DNA of 64,000 nucleotides from Corallium rubrum (taxonomy: Eukaryota; Cnidaria; Anthozoa; Scleralcyonacea; Coralliidae): the NCBI GenBank assembly GCA_964035015.1, contig OZ036005.1, forward strand, positions 14,115,968 to 14,179,967. Reading direction: 5' to 3'. Below the pieces are notes generated by a model, which saw nothing but the letters and a program-made list of their open reading frames with translations, did not search any database and had not been told where the DNA came from. Position 1 is the stretch's first letter. Every line of letters begins with the position of its first letter. Below are positions 52,895 through 64,000 of the stretch, one piece after another. A program made the translations under genes and the position numbers.

Positions 52895-54470
52895 TACCTT
52901 GTACTCTGTAGTCTGTACTCTGTAGTCTGTATTCTGTACTCTGTACTCTGCACTCTGTACTCTGTAATCTGTACTCTGTACTCTGTACCCTGTACTCTGT
53001 ACTCTGTACTCTGTACTCTGTACTCTGTACTCTGTACTCTGTACTCTGTACTCTGTACTCTGTACTCTGTACTCTGTACTCTGTACTCTGTACTGTACTC
53101 TGTACTCTGTACTCTGTACTCTGTACTCTGTACTCTGTACTCTGTACTCTGTACTCTGTACTCTGTACTCTGTACTCTGTACTCTGTACTCTGTACTCTG
53201 TACTCTGTACTCTGTACTCTGTACTCTGTACTCTGTACTCTGTACTCTGTACTCTGTACTCTGTACTCTGTACTCTGTACTCTGTACTCTGTACTCTGTA
53301 CTCTGTACTCTGTACTCTGTACTCTGTACTCTGTACTCTGTACTCTGTACTCTGTACTCTGTACTCTGTACTCTGTACTCTGTACTCTGTACTCTGTACT
53401 CTGTACTCTGTACTCTGTACTCTGTACTCTGTACTCTGTACTCTGTACTCTGTACTCTGTACTCTGTACTCTGTACTCTGTACTCTGTACTCTGTACTCT
53501 GTACTCTGTACTCTGTACTCTGTACTCTGTACTCTGTACTCTGTACTCTGTACTCTGTACTCTGTACTCTGTACTCTGTACTCTGTACTCTGTACTCTGT
53601 ACTCTGTACTCTGTACTCTGTACTCTGTACTCTGTACTCTGTACTCTGTACTCTGTACTCTGTACTCTGTACTCTGTACTCTGTACTCTGTACTCTGTAC
53701 TCTGTACTCTGTACTCTGTACTCTGTACTCTGTACTCTGTACTCTGTACTCTGTACTCTGTACTCTGTACTCTGTACTCTGTACTCTGTACTCTGTACTC
53801 TGTACTCTGTACTCTGTACTCTGTACTCTGTACTCTGTACTCTGTCCTCTGTCCTCTGTCCTCTGTCCTCTGTCCTCTGTCCTCTGTCCTCTGTCCTCTG
53901 TCCTCTGTCCTCTGTCCTCTGTCCTCTGTCCTCTGTCCTCTGTCCTCTGTCCTCTGTCCTCTGTCCTCTGTCCTCTGTCCTCTGTCCTCTGTCCTCTGTC
54001 CTCTGTCCTCTGTACTCTGTACTCTGTACTCTGTACTCTGTACTCTGTACTCTGTACTCTGTACTCTGTACTCTGTACTCTGTACTCTGTACTCTGTACT
54101 CTGTACTCTGTACTCTGTACTCTGTACTCTGTACTCTGTACTCTGTACTCTGTACTCTGTACTCTGTACTCTGTACTCTGTACTCTGTACTCTGTACTCT
54201 GTACTCTGTACTCTGTACTCTGTACTCTGTACTCTGTACTCTGTACTCTGTACTCTGTACTCTGTACTCTGTACTCTGTACTCTGTACTCTGTACTCTGT
54301 ACTCTGTACTCTGTACTCTGTACTCTGTACTCTGTACTCTGTACTCTGTACTCTGTACTCTGTACTCTGTACTCTGTACTCTGTACTCTGTACTCTGTAC
54401 TCTGTACTACTCTACTACTCTGTACTCTGTACTACTCTGTACTCTGTACTCTGTACTCTGTATTTTGTAT
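52895..54470. repeat. 1.55-kb heptanucleotide satellite (TGTACTC)n
   Basis: More than 200 units of TGTACTC, with one uniform internal block of TGTCCTC (about 53843-54012) and irregular units at both edges. Because 7 is not a multiple of 3 each frame cycles through the same seven residues (LCTLYSV), so the 614-residue ORF is an artefact. Confidence 0.95.
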
Positions 54471-54523
54471 TCTGTATTCTGATTTGTGCATTCTGCATTC
54501 TGTATTTTCTATTCTGTACTCTG

Positions 54524-55350
<827 letters not shown>

Positions 55351-55379
55351 ACACTAGAGATCAAAATTTTTGTTGTTTT

Positions 55380-55520
55380 CATATGTCGACTTTGAGATAT
55401 AGGAGTTCAAATCAAATATTATACTTCTACTAGAAATACATGAATGCAACAACCCCTCGCCCACTTTTATCAAATGCTTTTTTGAAACCCAACCACCCAC
55501 CCACCCACCTACCCTGATTA
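55380..55520 (+). repeat. dispersed repeat shared with 31.2 kb
   Basis: CTAGAAATACATGAATGC and AACAACCCCTCGCCC match 31211-31260; both are followed by a C-rich simple repeat (here CCCACCCACCCACC). Confidence 0.6.
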
Positions 55521-55559
55521 AAATAAGCACACCTGATATACAGCCAATATAAAAACAAA

Positions 55560-56374
55560 CAGATCGATATAAAAACAAATGATAATCCTCAAGATAATTC
55601 TATAATTTATGAATAAGATGACTAAACTGATTTAACATTTCAAAGCAAAACCTAGATTTCATTATTAAATTCTGGTTGTATACAAAATATTTTTTTAGGA
55701 GGTTTCAAAAGAGATTATTTTTAACAAGCTTTAAATGGCTTCCCTATGCATACATGTTTTGCAAAGGCAGAAATAAATGTCAACAGCTCAAAAATTACAT
55801 TTATAATAGAGTCCGGGATAAAAACAATTCAGTAGAATCGGATTCTAGAAAGAAGTATTAAACAGACAACGTTTCAGTTGAAGATTTGGAAATACAGCTA
55901 AAAAAATTGCCAAAGCCCACGAGTATTTGATAACAAAAGGTGATTGCAATGCAATAAAAACATCACGTCTACATAAGCTTATAAAGGTAGTGTTTTAAGT
56001 TAGCTTTAGTTAAGCTGATTTATGGTTTGGACGAGCAAAGGGGAAGCACGAAAACGTGAAGCACTATATTGTTTAGGTTAAGCGAAAACTTGAAAACAAC
56101 AAGAATCCTACCGTTAACTTTTGACCACGGAGTCACTGTAATTCAGATCGAGTCTTTGTTCACCATACGTCGTTTGGTTTCTTAAAGTTCTCTGGTTTCT
56201 CTTCAAGATATATTAAACAGGTTGTTTGTATCCTTCTTTTCTTCGTGTTCCATTTCGTTTAAATAAACGAAAGCAAAATACTATCTTATTTCATCTTATT
56301 TGCTTGAGAGTTTATAGTTTTTTTCATCGCTAGTCACCAGGGCCCAACAATTCTTACCGCGTGACACCGTACCA

Positions 56375-56375
<1 letters not shown>
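55560..56375. other. no gene recognised
   Basis: AT-rich; one 61-codon ORF at 55676-55861 shows no domain. Confidence 0.35.
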
Positions 56376-56434
<59 letters not shown>

Positions 56435-56555
56435 CCCAGATTTCGTCTCCCTCGCTTTTTCTACACGCGTGTAAAATGGACTCCACGCGTGTCGAGATTA
56501 GCACCCTCACCGGGCTCCGGGCCTTCGGCCCGTCGCCCGGCTCGGGGAATATAAC
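56376..56555. repeat. (TA)n plus dispersed repeat shared with 36.3 kb
   Basis: TA run of about 48 bp, then ACGCGTGTAAAATGGACTCC, GTGTCGAGATTAGC and a G/C-rich CCGGGCTCGGG-type block with an internal GGGCCTTCGGCCC hairpin. Confidence 0.7.
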
Positions 56556-56705
56556 AATAGAGTTGATGTTTGCGGGCATAAATATGTTTTTGGCCCGAGT
56601 CAGGCTCATTTTAGCCCGAGCCGAAGGCGAAAGTTTAGCTCTGAGAAGGGCCAACAACATATTCATACCCAAGAACATCAACTGTATTACTATTATAATG
56701 ATTTT
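56556..56705. mobile_element. 140-bp foldback MITE
   Basis: ATAGAGTTGATGTTTGCGGG and ATAAATATGTTTTTGGCCC pair with the downstream GGGCCAACAACATATTCAT and CAAGAACATCAACTGTATTA. No coding capacity. Confidence 0.6.
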
Positions 56706-57094
56706 AGTGGGCATTTAGAAGAAAATCAAAGACAGTATACGGTAAACAGAATCTTCAACAGTGCCACCTTCGCGTCGGCGTGTATTTCATTGCAACAAAT
56801 ATTTACATACCGACGCCTCTCAAGCCTCTTTCCGTATACAATTCCGTAAACAACAAACCAATAGTGATTTAGAATTGTTAAAACTGATAGGCTCAGATCA
56901 GAGGGCTAGAATGTATTTTAGCCCGCTGAATTCTCATTTGAATTTGAATTTGAACAACGTGCCGAAATATAGGTAGCTCTTTGACCACCAGAATATTGGC
57001 GTAGTTTAAGCAGTGCTGTAGTTGTCTTCTTTGACTCTTTGTCTTTCTTAGTTTTGTTATTGGTTATATGCTTTGTTCAACGATAGAAAGGCTG

Positions 57095-57830
57095 TTTGAA
57101 TGTGAATGTGAATGTGAATGTGAATGTGAATGTGAATGTGAATGTGAATGTGAATGTGAATGTGAATGTGAATGTGAATGTGAATGTGAATGTGAATGTG
57201 AATGTGAATGTGAATGTGAATGTGAATGTGAATGTGAATGTGAATGTGAATGTGAATGTGAATGTGAATGTGAATGTGAATGTGAATGTGAATGTGAATG
57301 TGAATGTGAATGTGAATGTGAATGTGAATGTGAATGTGAATGTGAATGTGAATGTGAATGTGAATGTGAATGTGAATGTGAATGTGAATGTGAATGTGAA
57401 TGTGAATGTGAATGTGAATGTGAATGTGAATGTGAATGTGAATGTGAATGTGAATGTGAATGTGAATGTGAATGTGAATGTGAATGTGAATGTGAATGTG
57501 AATGTGAATGTGAATGTGAATGTGAATGTGAATGTGAATGTGAATGTGAATGTGAATGTGAATGTGAATGTGAATGTGAATGTGAATGTGAATGTGAATG
57601 TGAATGTGAATGTGAATGTGAATGTGAATGTGAATGTGAATGTGAATGTGAATGTGAATGTGAATGTGAATGTGAATGTGAATGTGAATGTGAATGTGAA
57701 TGTGAATGTGAATGTGAATGTGAATGTGAATGAAAATGTCAATGTGAATGTCAATGTGAACGTGAATGTCAATGTCAATGTCAATGTCAATGTGAACGTG
57801 AATGTCAATGTCAATGTGAACATGAATGTG
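57095..57830. repeat. 0.73-kb hexanucleotide satellite (TGAATG)n
   Basis: About 106 near-perfect TGTGAA units, then a degenerate tail with TGTCAA and TGAACG variants (57730-57830). The unit length divisible by 3 gives three long dipeptide ORFs (CE, NV, FT), all artefacts. Confidence 0.95.
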
Positions 57831-58802
57831 TCAAAAACTGATAGTGAAAGCAACACCGGAAATAATGGATCACTGTTTATTTATTAGGCTCCAATAACGG
57901 CTTATTATAACGTGTGTGTGGTCTGTATACGCGGAAAAGTATTTGACTGACGTTTTCGTACAGACCGAGCGAAGAAGGAGTGAAGTTTGTTTTTAAGAAA
58001 TAGAAAACATCAGTTTTCCGTGTTTACATACAGTCGTAGAAACACGAGTGGAAGTTTGGGAGAACATGAATATGAAGTGGGAACACGAGCCCGGATAGTA
58101 CGTACGGCAGTGAAATGGAACAGCTTATTGTGAAATGAAACAGCTTATTGTGAAATGAATCAACAAAAAAAAAACACAAATGATCCATCGTAATATGAAG
58201 TGATTCAACTTTCCGGTGTGGAATCATTGATACTAAACAGAAATGATGCAACATAAATCGAAATGGCTGAACAGTGCGCAGCGAAATGACTGAACAAGTT
58301 GTGCAATGATTCAACTAAATATGAATTGATTTAACGTATCGTGCAATGATGCAATGATTCGATAGATTGTGTGAAGGTTCAACTATTGGTTGTGAAATGA
58401 TTGAACTTGTTATGAAATCATTCAACTAGTTGTGCGATTATTAAACTTAAGTCAGTGAAATGGCCTAACTTGAAATACTGGCCTAATGTGAAATGGCCTA
58501 CTGTGAAATGGCCTAACATGAAATAGCCTGATGTGAAACGGCCTAACTTTAAATAGCCTAATGTGGCCGAATAGGCTGATATGAAATGGCCTAACATGAA
58601 ATGGTCTAATGTGAAACGGCCTAACTTTAAATAGCCTAATGTGGAATACTGAGCCTGATATGAAATGGCCTAACATGAAATGGTCTACAGCGTAATGTGA
58701 AACGGCCTAACTTGAAATAGCCTATTGTGAAACGGCCTATTAACATGAAATAGCCTAATGTGAAATGGCCTAATATGAAATGGCCTAACATGTGAAATGG
58801 GT

Positions 58803-59680
58803 TTGTTATTCTTAGTCCAGGTTGTGTTTTAAGCATATAATTTTTTGATAGGGTGCATGTCCTCATGTCCTCAAAGTTATCAGGTTTTAACATACAGAAT
58901 TTTGCTAGCCAAATTTAATTCATCATTATTAATTGTGTCAGTTTCAACATTTCGCAATTCTCTATGCTTAAAACATTAATCAATATGTGATATTTAAACT
59001 GTCTAAAGCACATTCATTAATTTCCATCCATTATACCAAGAGTTATCAAGTTTCTCACGTTAACCTTGGGCATGTTGTATAATAAACTGTTCGGTGCCAA
59101 CTTAAATTGGTTTTTGGTGCTTGAAATATTTATTTTTGTAATCTCTGGTTCATATGGATTCTGGAAATATAAGGTTTGCTATAGTTTGGAATAAAAACCT
59201 AGATGTGAAAAAATGTATGAAAAATGGCCTGTTATTCGGTTTACCCCATCTTATTGAAATTGCAAATGGTAACTGAGTTATCCTCAGTTAATAACGAAAG
59301 ACCACAAAAGACAAAATAAAGAGGAGATAATTCGTTCGAATAGTCGGATCACAATCAGCTACTAAAATGCGCCTGGTCTATTTCTCGATCTTTCTCCACA
59401 CACGCGCCGATAAATATTTGAAAGTAATTGTTGACAGTTCGAGCTGTCTGAAATGGCGGCACATGGGAAGATTTCTGACTTTGATTAACTAAAACAAAAC
59501 TGAGAAGATATTATCTAAGTTTTATAACTTGCATGCGATAGTTTTGAATATATCTTTGGAAGTTTTTGAATTTGAGTGCGTACGCTGTGAGACGCATTGC
59601 TTTCAGTAAGATTTCAGCAAACGTTCACAGTTATTACGGCCTGTTTTTTGTATCTGCGCAACGCGCAGATATATTGCTAT
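58803..59680. other. no gene recognised
   Basis: AT-rich interior of the foldback-like structure; AATGGCGGC at about 59450 is an isolated promoter-like word. No coding region. Confidence 0.4.
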
Positions 59681-59683
59681 CGT

Positions 59684-59684
59684 G

Positions 59685-59727
<43 letters not shown>
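59684..59727. repeat. (GT)n microsatellite
   Basis: About 20 GT dinucleotides. Confidence 0.95.
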
Positions 59728-59869
59728 GGGTTAACTTTCTGGTGTAACCGCTGACCTGTAATGTGTGCAGTAGTGTGACACGGAGCGAGACGAAGAACAA
59801 CATTATTTTCGAAGAAAGTCAATTGCAATGCTGTATGATTGGAGTAGTATGACTCAGGGATACTTTAAA

Positions 59870-60935
59870 ATGATTGCGTTTGACCGTACGCCAAGTGATA
59901 GCATAATAATACAATTTGATATTTGCGCTCATGTCAGTTCAAATAGATTTTTCTCCGTTGCTATTCTATACGATTTGTTCTAATTCACATATGTTGTACA
60001 GAATTTAACGCTCTATCTAACTGTACAAGTTTCCCAAATGGCACAGACCTACAGACGATTGATTTTCTTTAAATATGACCGCGTTTGACCGTACGCCAAG
60101 TAAATAGCGTAATAATGCAATTTGATATTTGCGCTCATGTCAGTTCAAATAGCCTTTTCTCCGTTGTTATTCTATACAATGTTCTCTAATTCACATATGT
60201 TGCACAGAATTTAACGCTCTATCTAACCGTGCAAGTTTCCCAAATGGCACAAACCTCCAGACGATTGATTTACTTTAAATATGACCGCGTTTGACCGTAG
60301 GCCAATAAATAGCGTAAACAATGCAATTTGATATTTGCGCTCATGTCAGTTCAAATAGCCTTTTCTCCGTTGTTATTCCATACAATGTTCTCTAATTCAC
60401 ATATATGTTGTACAGAATTTAAGGCTCTATCTAACTGTAGAAGTTTCGTGAGTGGCACAAACCTACAGACGATTCAGGGGTATACTTTAAACACGCGGTA
60501 TCCGGTGGCTCAACTGCAATGAAGATATGTCCCAATACGCGGCTGTTAGCCGTTAAATTCTATACTTCCGACAAAGTTTTTGAATAAAACACTATGATTT
60601 TTCAGGGTTATATTCTATACGATTTTTTTTCTAATTCACATATGTTGTAGAATATTTAACGCTCTATCTAACTGTACAAGTTTCGTGAATGGCACAAACC
60701 TACAGACGATTCAGGGAACCGGCTGGCGGATACCGGTTTAAATATGATTGCGTCACGGCTTGACCCGATAATTGCCATTTGATATTTGGCGCTCATCTCA
60801 GTTCAAATAGATTTTTCTCCGTTGCTATTCTACGATTTTTTTAATGCACATTTGTTGAACAGAGTTTAACGCTCTATCTAACGGTATAAGTGTCCAAAAT
60901 GGCACAAACCTACAGAGGATTTCAGGGGTATTTAG
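59870..60935 (+). repeat. about 200-bp tandem repeat, five diverged units
   Basis: Landmarks recur in order: GCGTTTGACCGTACGCCAAG, AATTTGATATTTGCGCTCAT, CTCCGTTGCTATTCTATACG, TTCACATATGTTG, AATTTAACGCTCTATCTAAC and ATGGCACAAACCTACAG. The first three units are about 195-215 bp; the fourth and fifth have replaced segments. Single copies of the middle part are found at 31150 and 36.5-36.8 kb. Confidence 0.8.
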
Positions 60936-61189
60936 ACCTGCGGTGTCCGGCTCAACAGCCGTATTATTGGCCATTGATTTGGGATATATCTTCCTGCAGT
61001 TAGCCGTTAAATTCTATATTTACGACAAAGTTTTGCACTAAAACATTTCGGAGACAGGGGACATTGCTGATAAACTGGTAAGTATTTTTAACGTGACTTA
61101 TAGTAAACTTGTGAGTGTGATCTACCACAGTTTTTGTGAGTCATGATAAAAAATTATTTTGGTCAGAGAACGTGTACTTTCTCTGATCT

Positions 61190-61290
61190 TTAATTATCTT
61201 ATAAGATCTCGCTAAAATCTTATAAGATCTACGTGTAAAAATCTTATAAGATTTTTCTTAAGATCTTACAAGATTTTCCAAGATCACATC
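61190..61290. repeat. cluster of ATCTTATAAGAT palindromes
   Basis: Four 12-bp palindromic words (three ATCTTATAAGAT, one with a C/G change) lie within 90 bp, spaced about 20-30 bp. Confidence 0.75.
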
Positions 61291-61365
61291 ACAGTGGTGG
61301 GTTTGGCGCAGATACATGTACGCATAGCGGACCTTTAGTTATATGATCCCGGTGTACCGGTGTCA

Positions 61366-62136
61366 CAGGAAATTCGCCCCCAGAAAATTGCCCCCCCCTC
61401 CCCCCTCCCCCGGGGGGGGGCGAATTTCCTAGGAATCTTGCCTTCATGGGAGGCGAATTTCCTAGGAATCTCGCCCCTCCGGGGAAAATTTCCTAGGATA
61501 TTCGCTCCCCTCTAGGAAATTGGTCCCCCTCTCGATTTCGAAAACTCACCGTCGATTGTCACTTTACAAAGTATTATTAGGTAACCATTTATTTTGACCT
61601 ACCTTGAACACCAAGCCGAAGAATTTTCTAAACAGAAAAGGCGTGATTTGAAAAAATGGCCGCCGATTTTACTTTTATCGTTACGACTTTTTTGAAAATT
61701 ATTTGTTGGGCAGTTATCTTTTTGACAAGACTACGCATTCCGCCTGGTATATCAATAGCAATAAATTACTTTGAAAACTTTTAACTTTATCCAAGCATAA
61801 TCGCTAATAATTATGAAAGATAGATCTTCTTCCTATTCAGACGTAGCCTCCCTTCTTAAAATAATGGTTTTGTCGCGGTGACAAAATTAAATATTGCTTC
61901 GGAAATCACAGTGGAAATAGTTTTATCTCGAATGGCTGCCAGAAGGCAATGTCATGTGTTGTTACCACGTATTGAAGGCAATAATGTTTGCCACTTTGGT
62001 CAATTTATGTTTTGCGACTAAAGGGGAGGGCGAAATTCCTAAAGGGGGGCATATTCCTAGGAAATTTGTCCCCCGGGAGGGCGGATTTCCTAGGGGCGTA
62101 TTACGGCGGGGCGAATTTCCTGGGACACCTGGACGT
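61366..62136. mobile_element. 0.77-kb element with GGTGTC.CAGGAAATTCGCC ends
   Basis: The left end GGTGTCACAGGAAATTCGCC and right end complement (GGCGAATTTCCTGGGACACC) are inverted. Both flanking zones carry further CCTAGGAA(A)TTCGCCCC-type subrepeats. The interior includes AAATGGCCGCC. Just outside the right end is the 18-bp palindrome ATCCCGGTATACCGGGAT (62144-62161). Confidence 0.6.
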
Positions 62137-63436
62137 CCCATCCCGGTATACCGGGATCTCGGCTCGTAGATAACTTTTTACTGTTATTTTCGCGGTTGCG
62201 TTTATATGGAGACCGGGACGTACCGGGACCCCGGTTGAAGCAACCGTATTTCAAGTTATTTGGTTTCACATTACGCTATTTCATATTAGGCCATTTCACA
62301 TTAGGCTATTTAATGTTAATAGACAGTTTCACATTAGACCATTTCATGCTAGGCCGTTTCATATTAGGCTATTTGACCCTATTTCACATTAGGTTATTTC
62401 AAGTTATAGGCCGTTTCACATTAGACCATTTCATGTTAGGCCATTTCATATTAGGCTATTTAATTTCACATTAGGCTATTTCATATTAATAGGCCGTTTC
62501 ACATTAGACCATTTCATGTTAGGCCGTTTCATATTAGGCCATTTCATGTTAGGGCCTTTTTTTTTATTAGGCTATTTCATATTAAGCTATTTCAAGTTAG
62601 GCCGTTTGGCCCGTTTCATATTAGACCATTTCATGTTAGACCGTTTCATATTAGGCTATTCCACATTAGGCTATTTCAGTAAAGTTAGGCCGTTTCACAT
62701 CGGGCTATTTCATGTAGGCCATTTCACATTAGGCTATTCAAGTTAGGTCATTTCACTGACTTAAGTTGAATCATCGCAACAACTAGTTGAATGATTTCAT
62801 AACAAGTTCAATCATTTCACAATCAATAGTTGAACCATCACACTATCTATCGAATCATTGCACGATACGTTGAATCAATTCATATTTAGTTGAATCATAT
62901 ATTGCACAACTTGTTCAGTCATTTCGCTGCGCACTGTTCAGCCATTTCAATTTATGTTGCATCATTTCTGTTTAGTATCAATGATTCCACACCGGAAAGT
63001 TGAATCACTTCATATTACGATGGATCATTTGTGTTTAATTTTGTTGAGTCATTTCACAATAAGCTGTTCCATTTCACTGCCGTACTATTTTTGGTAACGG
63101 CCGCCCACACACCAGTTCGGCTTTTTAGGGGAAACGCTTTAAAGAAAATCAATTTCAAGCATTTAATTGTTCAGAATATTTGAACAAAGATGCCTAGTTC
63201 TCTTTGACTGCGTTTACACTAGAGCAAAAGTTTAAAATTCCGGATTCGTAAATCTTTCCGGATTCACTTCGCACCGAGTATTCGGATTCGTCAGGCATTT
63301 ACACGACAAAAGTATTCGAATTCGGCCGTTTACACTACACGTCTACACCCGATCCTTATGTTCGCCGTGTTGGTTTCACCGCAAACTTATATGACTGCGG
63401 GCAGAAAAGCATCCGGATTCATCGGAATAACCGTTC

Positions 63437-63466
63437 ACACATGTATTTATTTATTTATTTATTTGT

Positions 63467-63501
<35 letters not shown>

Positions 63502-63560
63502 CTTATTTACTTATTTATTTATTTATTTATTTATTTATGTATTTATTTATTTATTTATTT
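63437..63560. repeat. (TTTA)n microsatellite
   Basis: About 30 tetranucleotides with single G and C changes. Confidence 0.95.
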
Positions 63561-63734
63561 TGCCACAAGAGAGTATCAAAAAGTAGATAAGGTAAAAAGT
63601 AGTGCACGCAATTAATAACACAGGAAACAAAAGTTAACAACTATAGCGAAGGGATAAAAAGTGGTATGGTTCTCGCAATAGCTTTAATACGCCAATTACT
63701 TACGCCAATTACTTACGCCAATTATACAATTTCA

Positions 63735-64000
63735 GCAATAGCTGATCCTGGCCATGCGGGACCACCCGCGTATTAGCCCCCGGGGGCACGGGTGGCGTGT
63801 GCTGTTAGCGCGCTGCCTCTCACAGTACTTGGATGGGTGACCGCTTGGGAATGACTCCGTTGTCAAGCTTGGAACTCATGTAAGTAGAGTTGTGGTTGAT
63901 CTCTCCTGTGCCTCGAGGGTTTCTCGCCAGGTTCTCGGCCGGTTTTCCTCCCCCTATAAAATCAACACCTAACATCTTAGCTGCGATCTGTACATGTGGC
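63735..64000 (+). repeat. SINE with 5S-rRNA-like head (runs off the window)
   Basis: 63820-63860 contains TACTTGGATGGGTGACC and CTTGGGAAT, matching the internal-promoter half of 5S rRNA (TACTTGGATGGGxGACC ... CCTGGGAAT). Downstream the sequence has the GTTCTCGGCCGGTTTTCC segment resembling a conserved SINE body (GGxTTTCTC...CCGGTTTTCC). The full 5S gene is not present: the 5' half is different. I interpret it as a 5S-derived SINE; the tail lies outside the window. Confidence 0.6.

Larger units (their letters stand above)
58095..63088. mobile_element. 5-kb foldback-like structure with subrepeat arms
   Basis: The left arm (58095-58802) and right arm (62250-63088) are inverted copies. The outer part reads ATAGTACGTACGGCAGTGAA on the left and complement on the right; then comes a block of GAAATGATTCAAC-type units, and inside it a tandem array of 14-17-bp units (GTGAAATGGCCTAACAT variants), reversed as AGGCCATTTCACATTAG in the right arm. 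Arms made of short tandem subrepeats are the hallmark of Foldback/TU-type elements. The 3.4-kb centre has no coding region but holds other repeats (listed separately). No target duplication is evident; TACG is doubled at the left end. Confidence 0.65.

Noticed and set aside
56334-56718. ORFs on both strands around 56.4-56.7 kb
   Set aside because: They cover a TA microsatellite and a foldback MITE; similarity between strands is due to the palindrome.
58440-58800. CRISPR-like regularly spaced repeats
   Set aside because: Units are contiguous and degenerate without unique spacers, and the array is mirrored in the right arm of a foldback structure in a eukaryotic context.
63110-63430. possible DNA-transposon end (TGCGTTTACACTAGAGC and repeated TTCGGATTCG words)
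   Set aside because: Only one end is visible and I could not find the complementary end, so no element is claimed.

Overview
This window looks like a gene-poor, transposon-saturated piece of an animal nuclear genome, most probably a cnidarian (anthozoan: coral or sea anemone). The reasons are intron-type splice donors after short exons, AT-rich non-coding DNA with very long microsatellites, and a mixture of Penelope-like elements (PLEs), CR1/L2-type LINEs, Ty3/gypsy elements, hAT-, MULE- and ISL2EU-like DNA transposons, and SWIM/YqaJ-type multicopy genes that I associate with anthozoans. The species assignment is inference. No prokaryotic operons, CRISPR arrays or rRNA/tRNA operons are present.

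Layout. 0-2.4 kb: retroelement debris (gag-like coiled coil, gypsy integrase piece), a TGTCG satellite and a small hairpin. 2.5-6.5 kb: two PLE copies fused head to head. 6.6-16.6 kb: one Ty3/gypsy element on the minus strand (LTR edge, gag, zinc knuckle, protease, RT, RNase H, integrase), split by two LINE insertions; one LINE itself carries a hairpin-ended MITE. 16.8-18.4 kb: a hAT end, an exon-like integrase fragment and a LINE 3' fragment. 18.4-23.5 kb: a tandem satellite hit by two long-inverted-repeat elements with 9- and 10-bp target duplications. 23.7-25.7 kb: an inverted-repeat-bounded block holding a tandem duplication and a MITE whose empty site is next door. 25.8-26.8 kb: a broken SAP+SWIM gene. 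26.9-37.4 kb: nested inverted structures, namely two inverted copies of a short ORF-bearing segment, one of them split by a 3.6-kb foldback element with SWIM and YqaJ remnants, with a second head-to-head PLE pair between them.

37.4-40.7 kb: a second gypsy element (gag-protease and an LTR with TATA box) and another element of the CAACCTCGTCCCC family. 41.4-43.6 kb: a Cys-rich multicopy gene remnant, inverted repeats and a LINE tail. 43.7-44.6 kb: a pentanucleotide satellite. 44.9-48.4 kb: a MITE and nested hAT elements. 48.8-50.2 kb: repeats and an isolated hammerhead-ribozyme-like motif. 50.6-50.9 kb: the best host-gene candidate, a first exon with a signal peptide and a TGF-beta/BMP propeptide-like pattern. 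52.9-54.6 kb and 57.1-57.8 kb: heptamer and hexamer satellites. 58.1-63.1 kb: a 5-kb foldback-like structure whose arms are built of short subrepeats. The window ends in a SINE with a 5S-rRNA-like head.

How it works together: almost all coding sequence belongs to mobile elements and is broken. The most informative parts are the nested insertions with readable target duplications and empty sites, the recurrent formation of kilobase-scale palindromes, and five hammerhead-like motifs. All calls are from reading the sequence; no database search was run.
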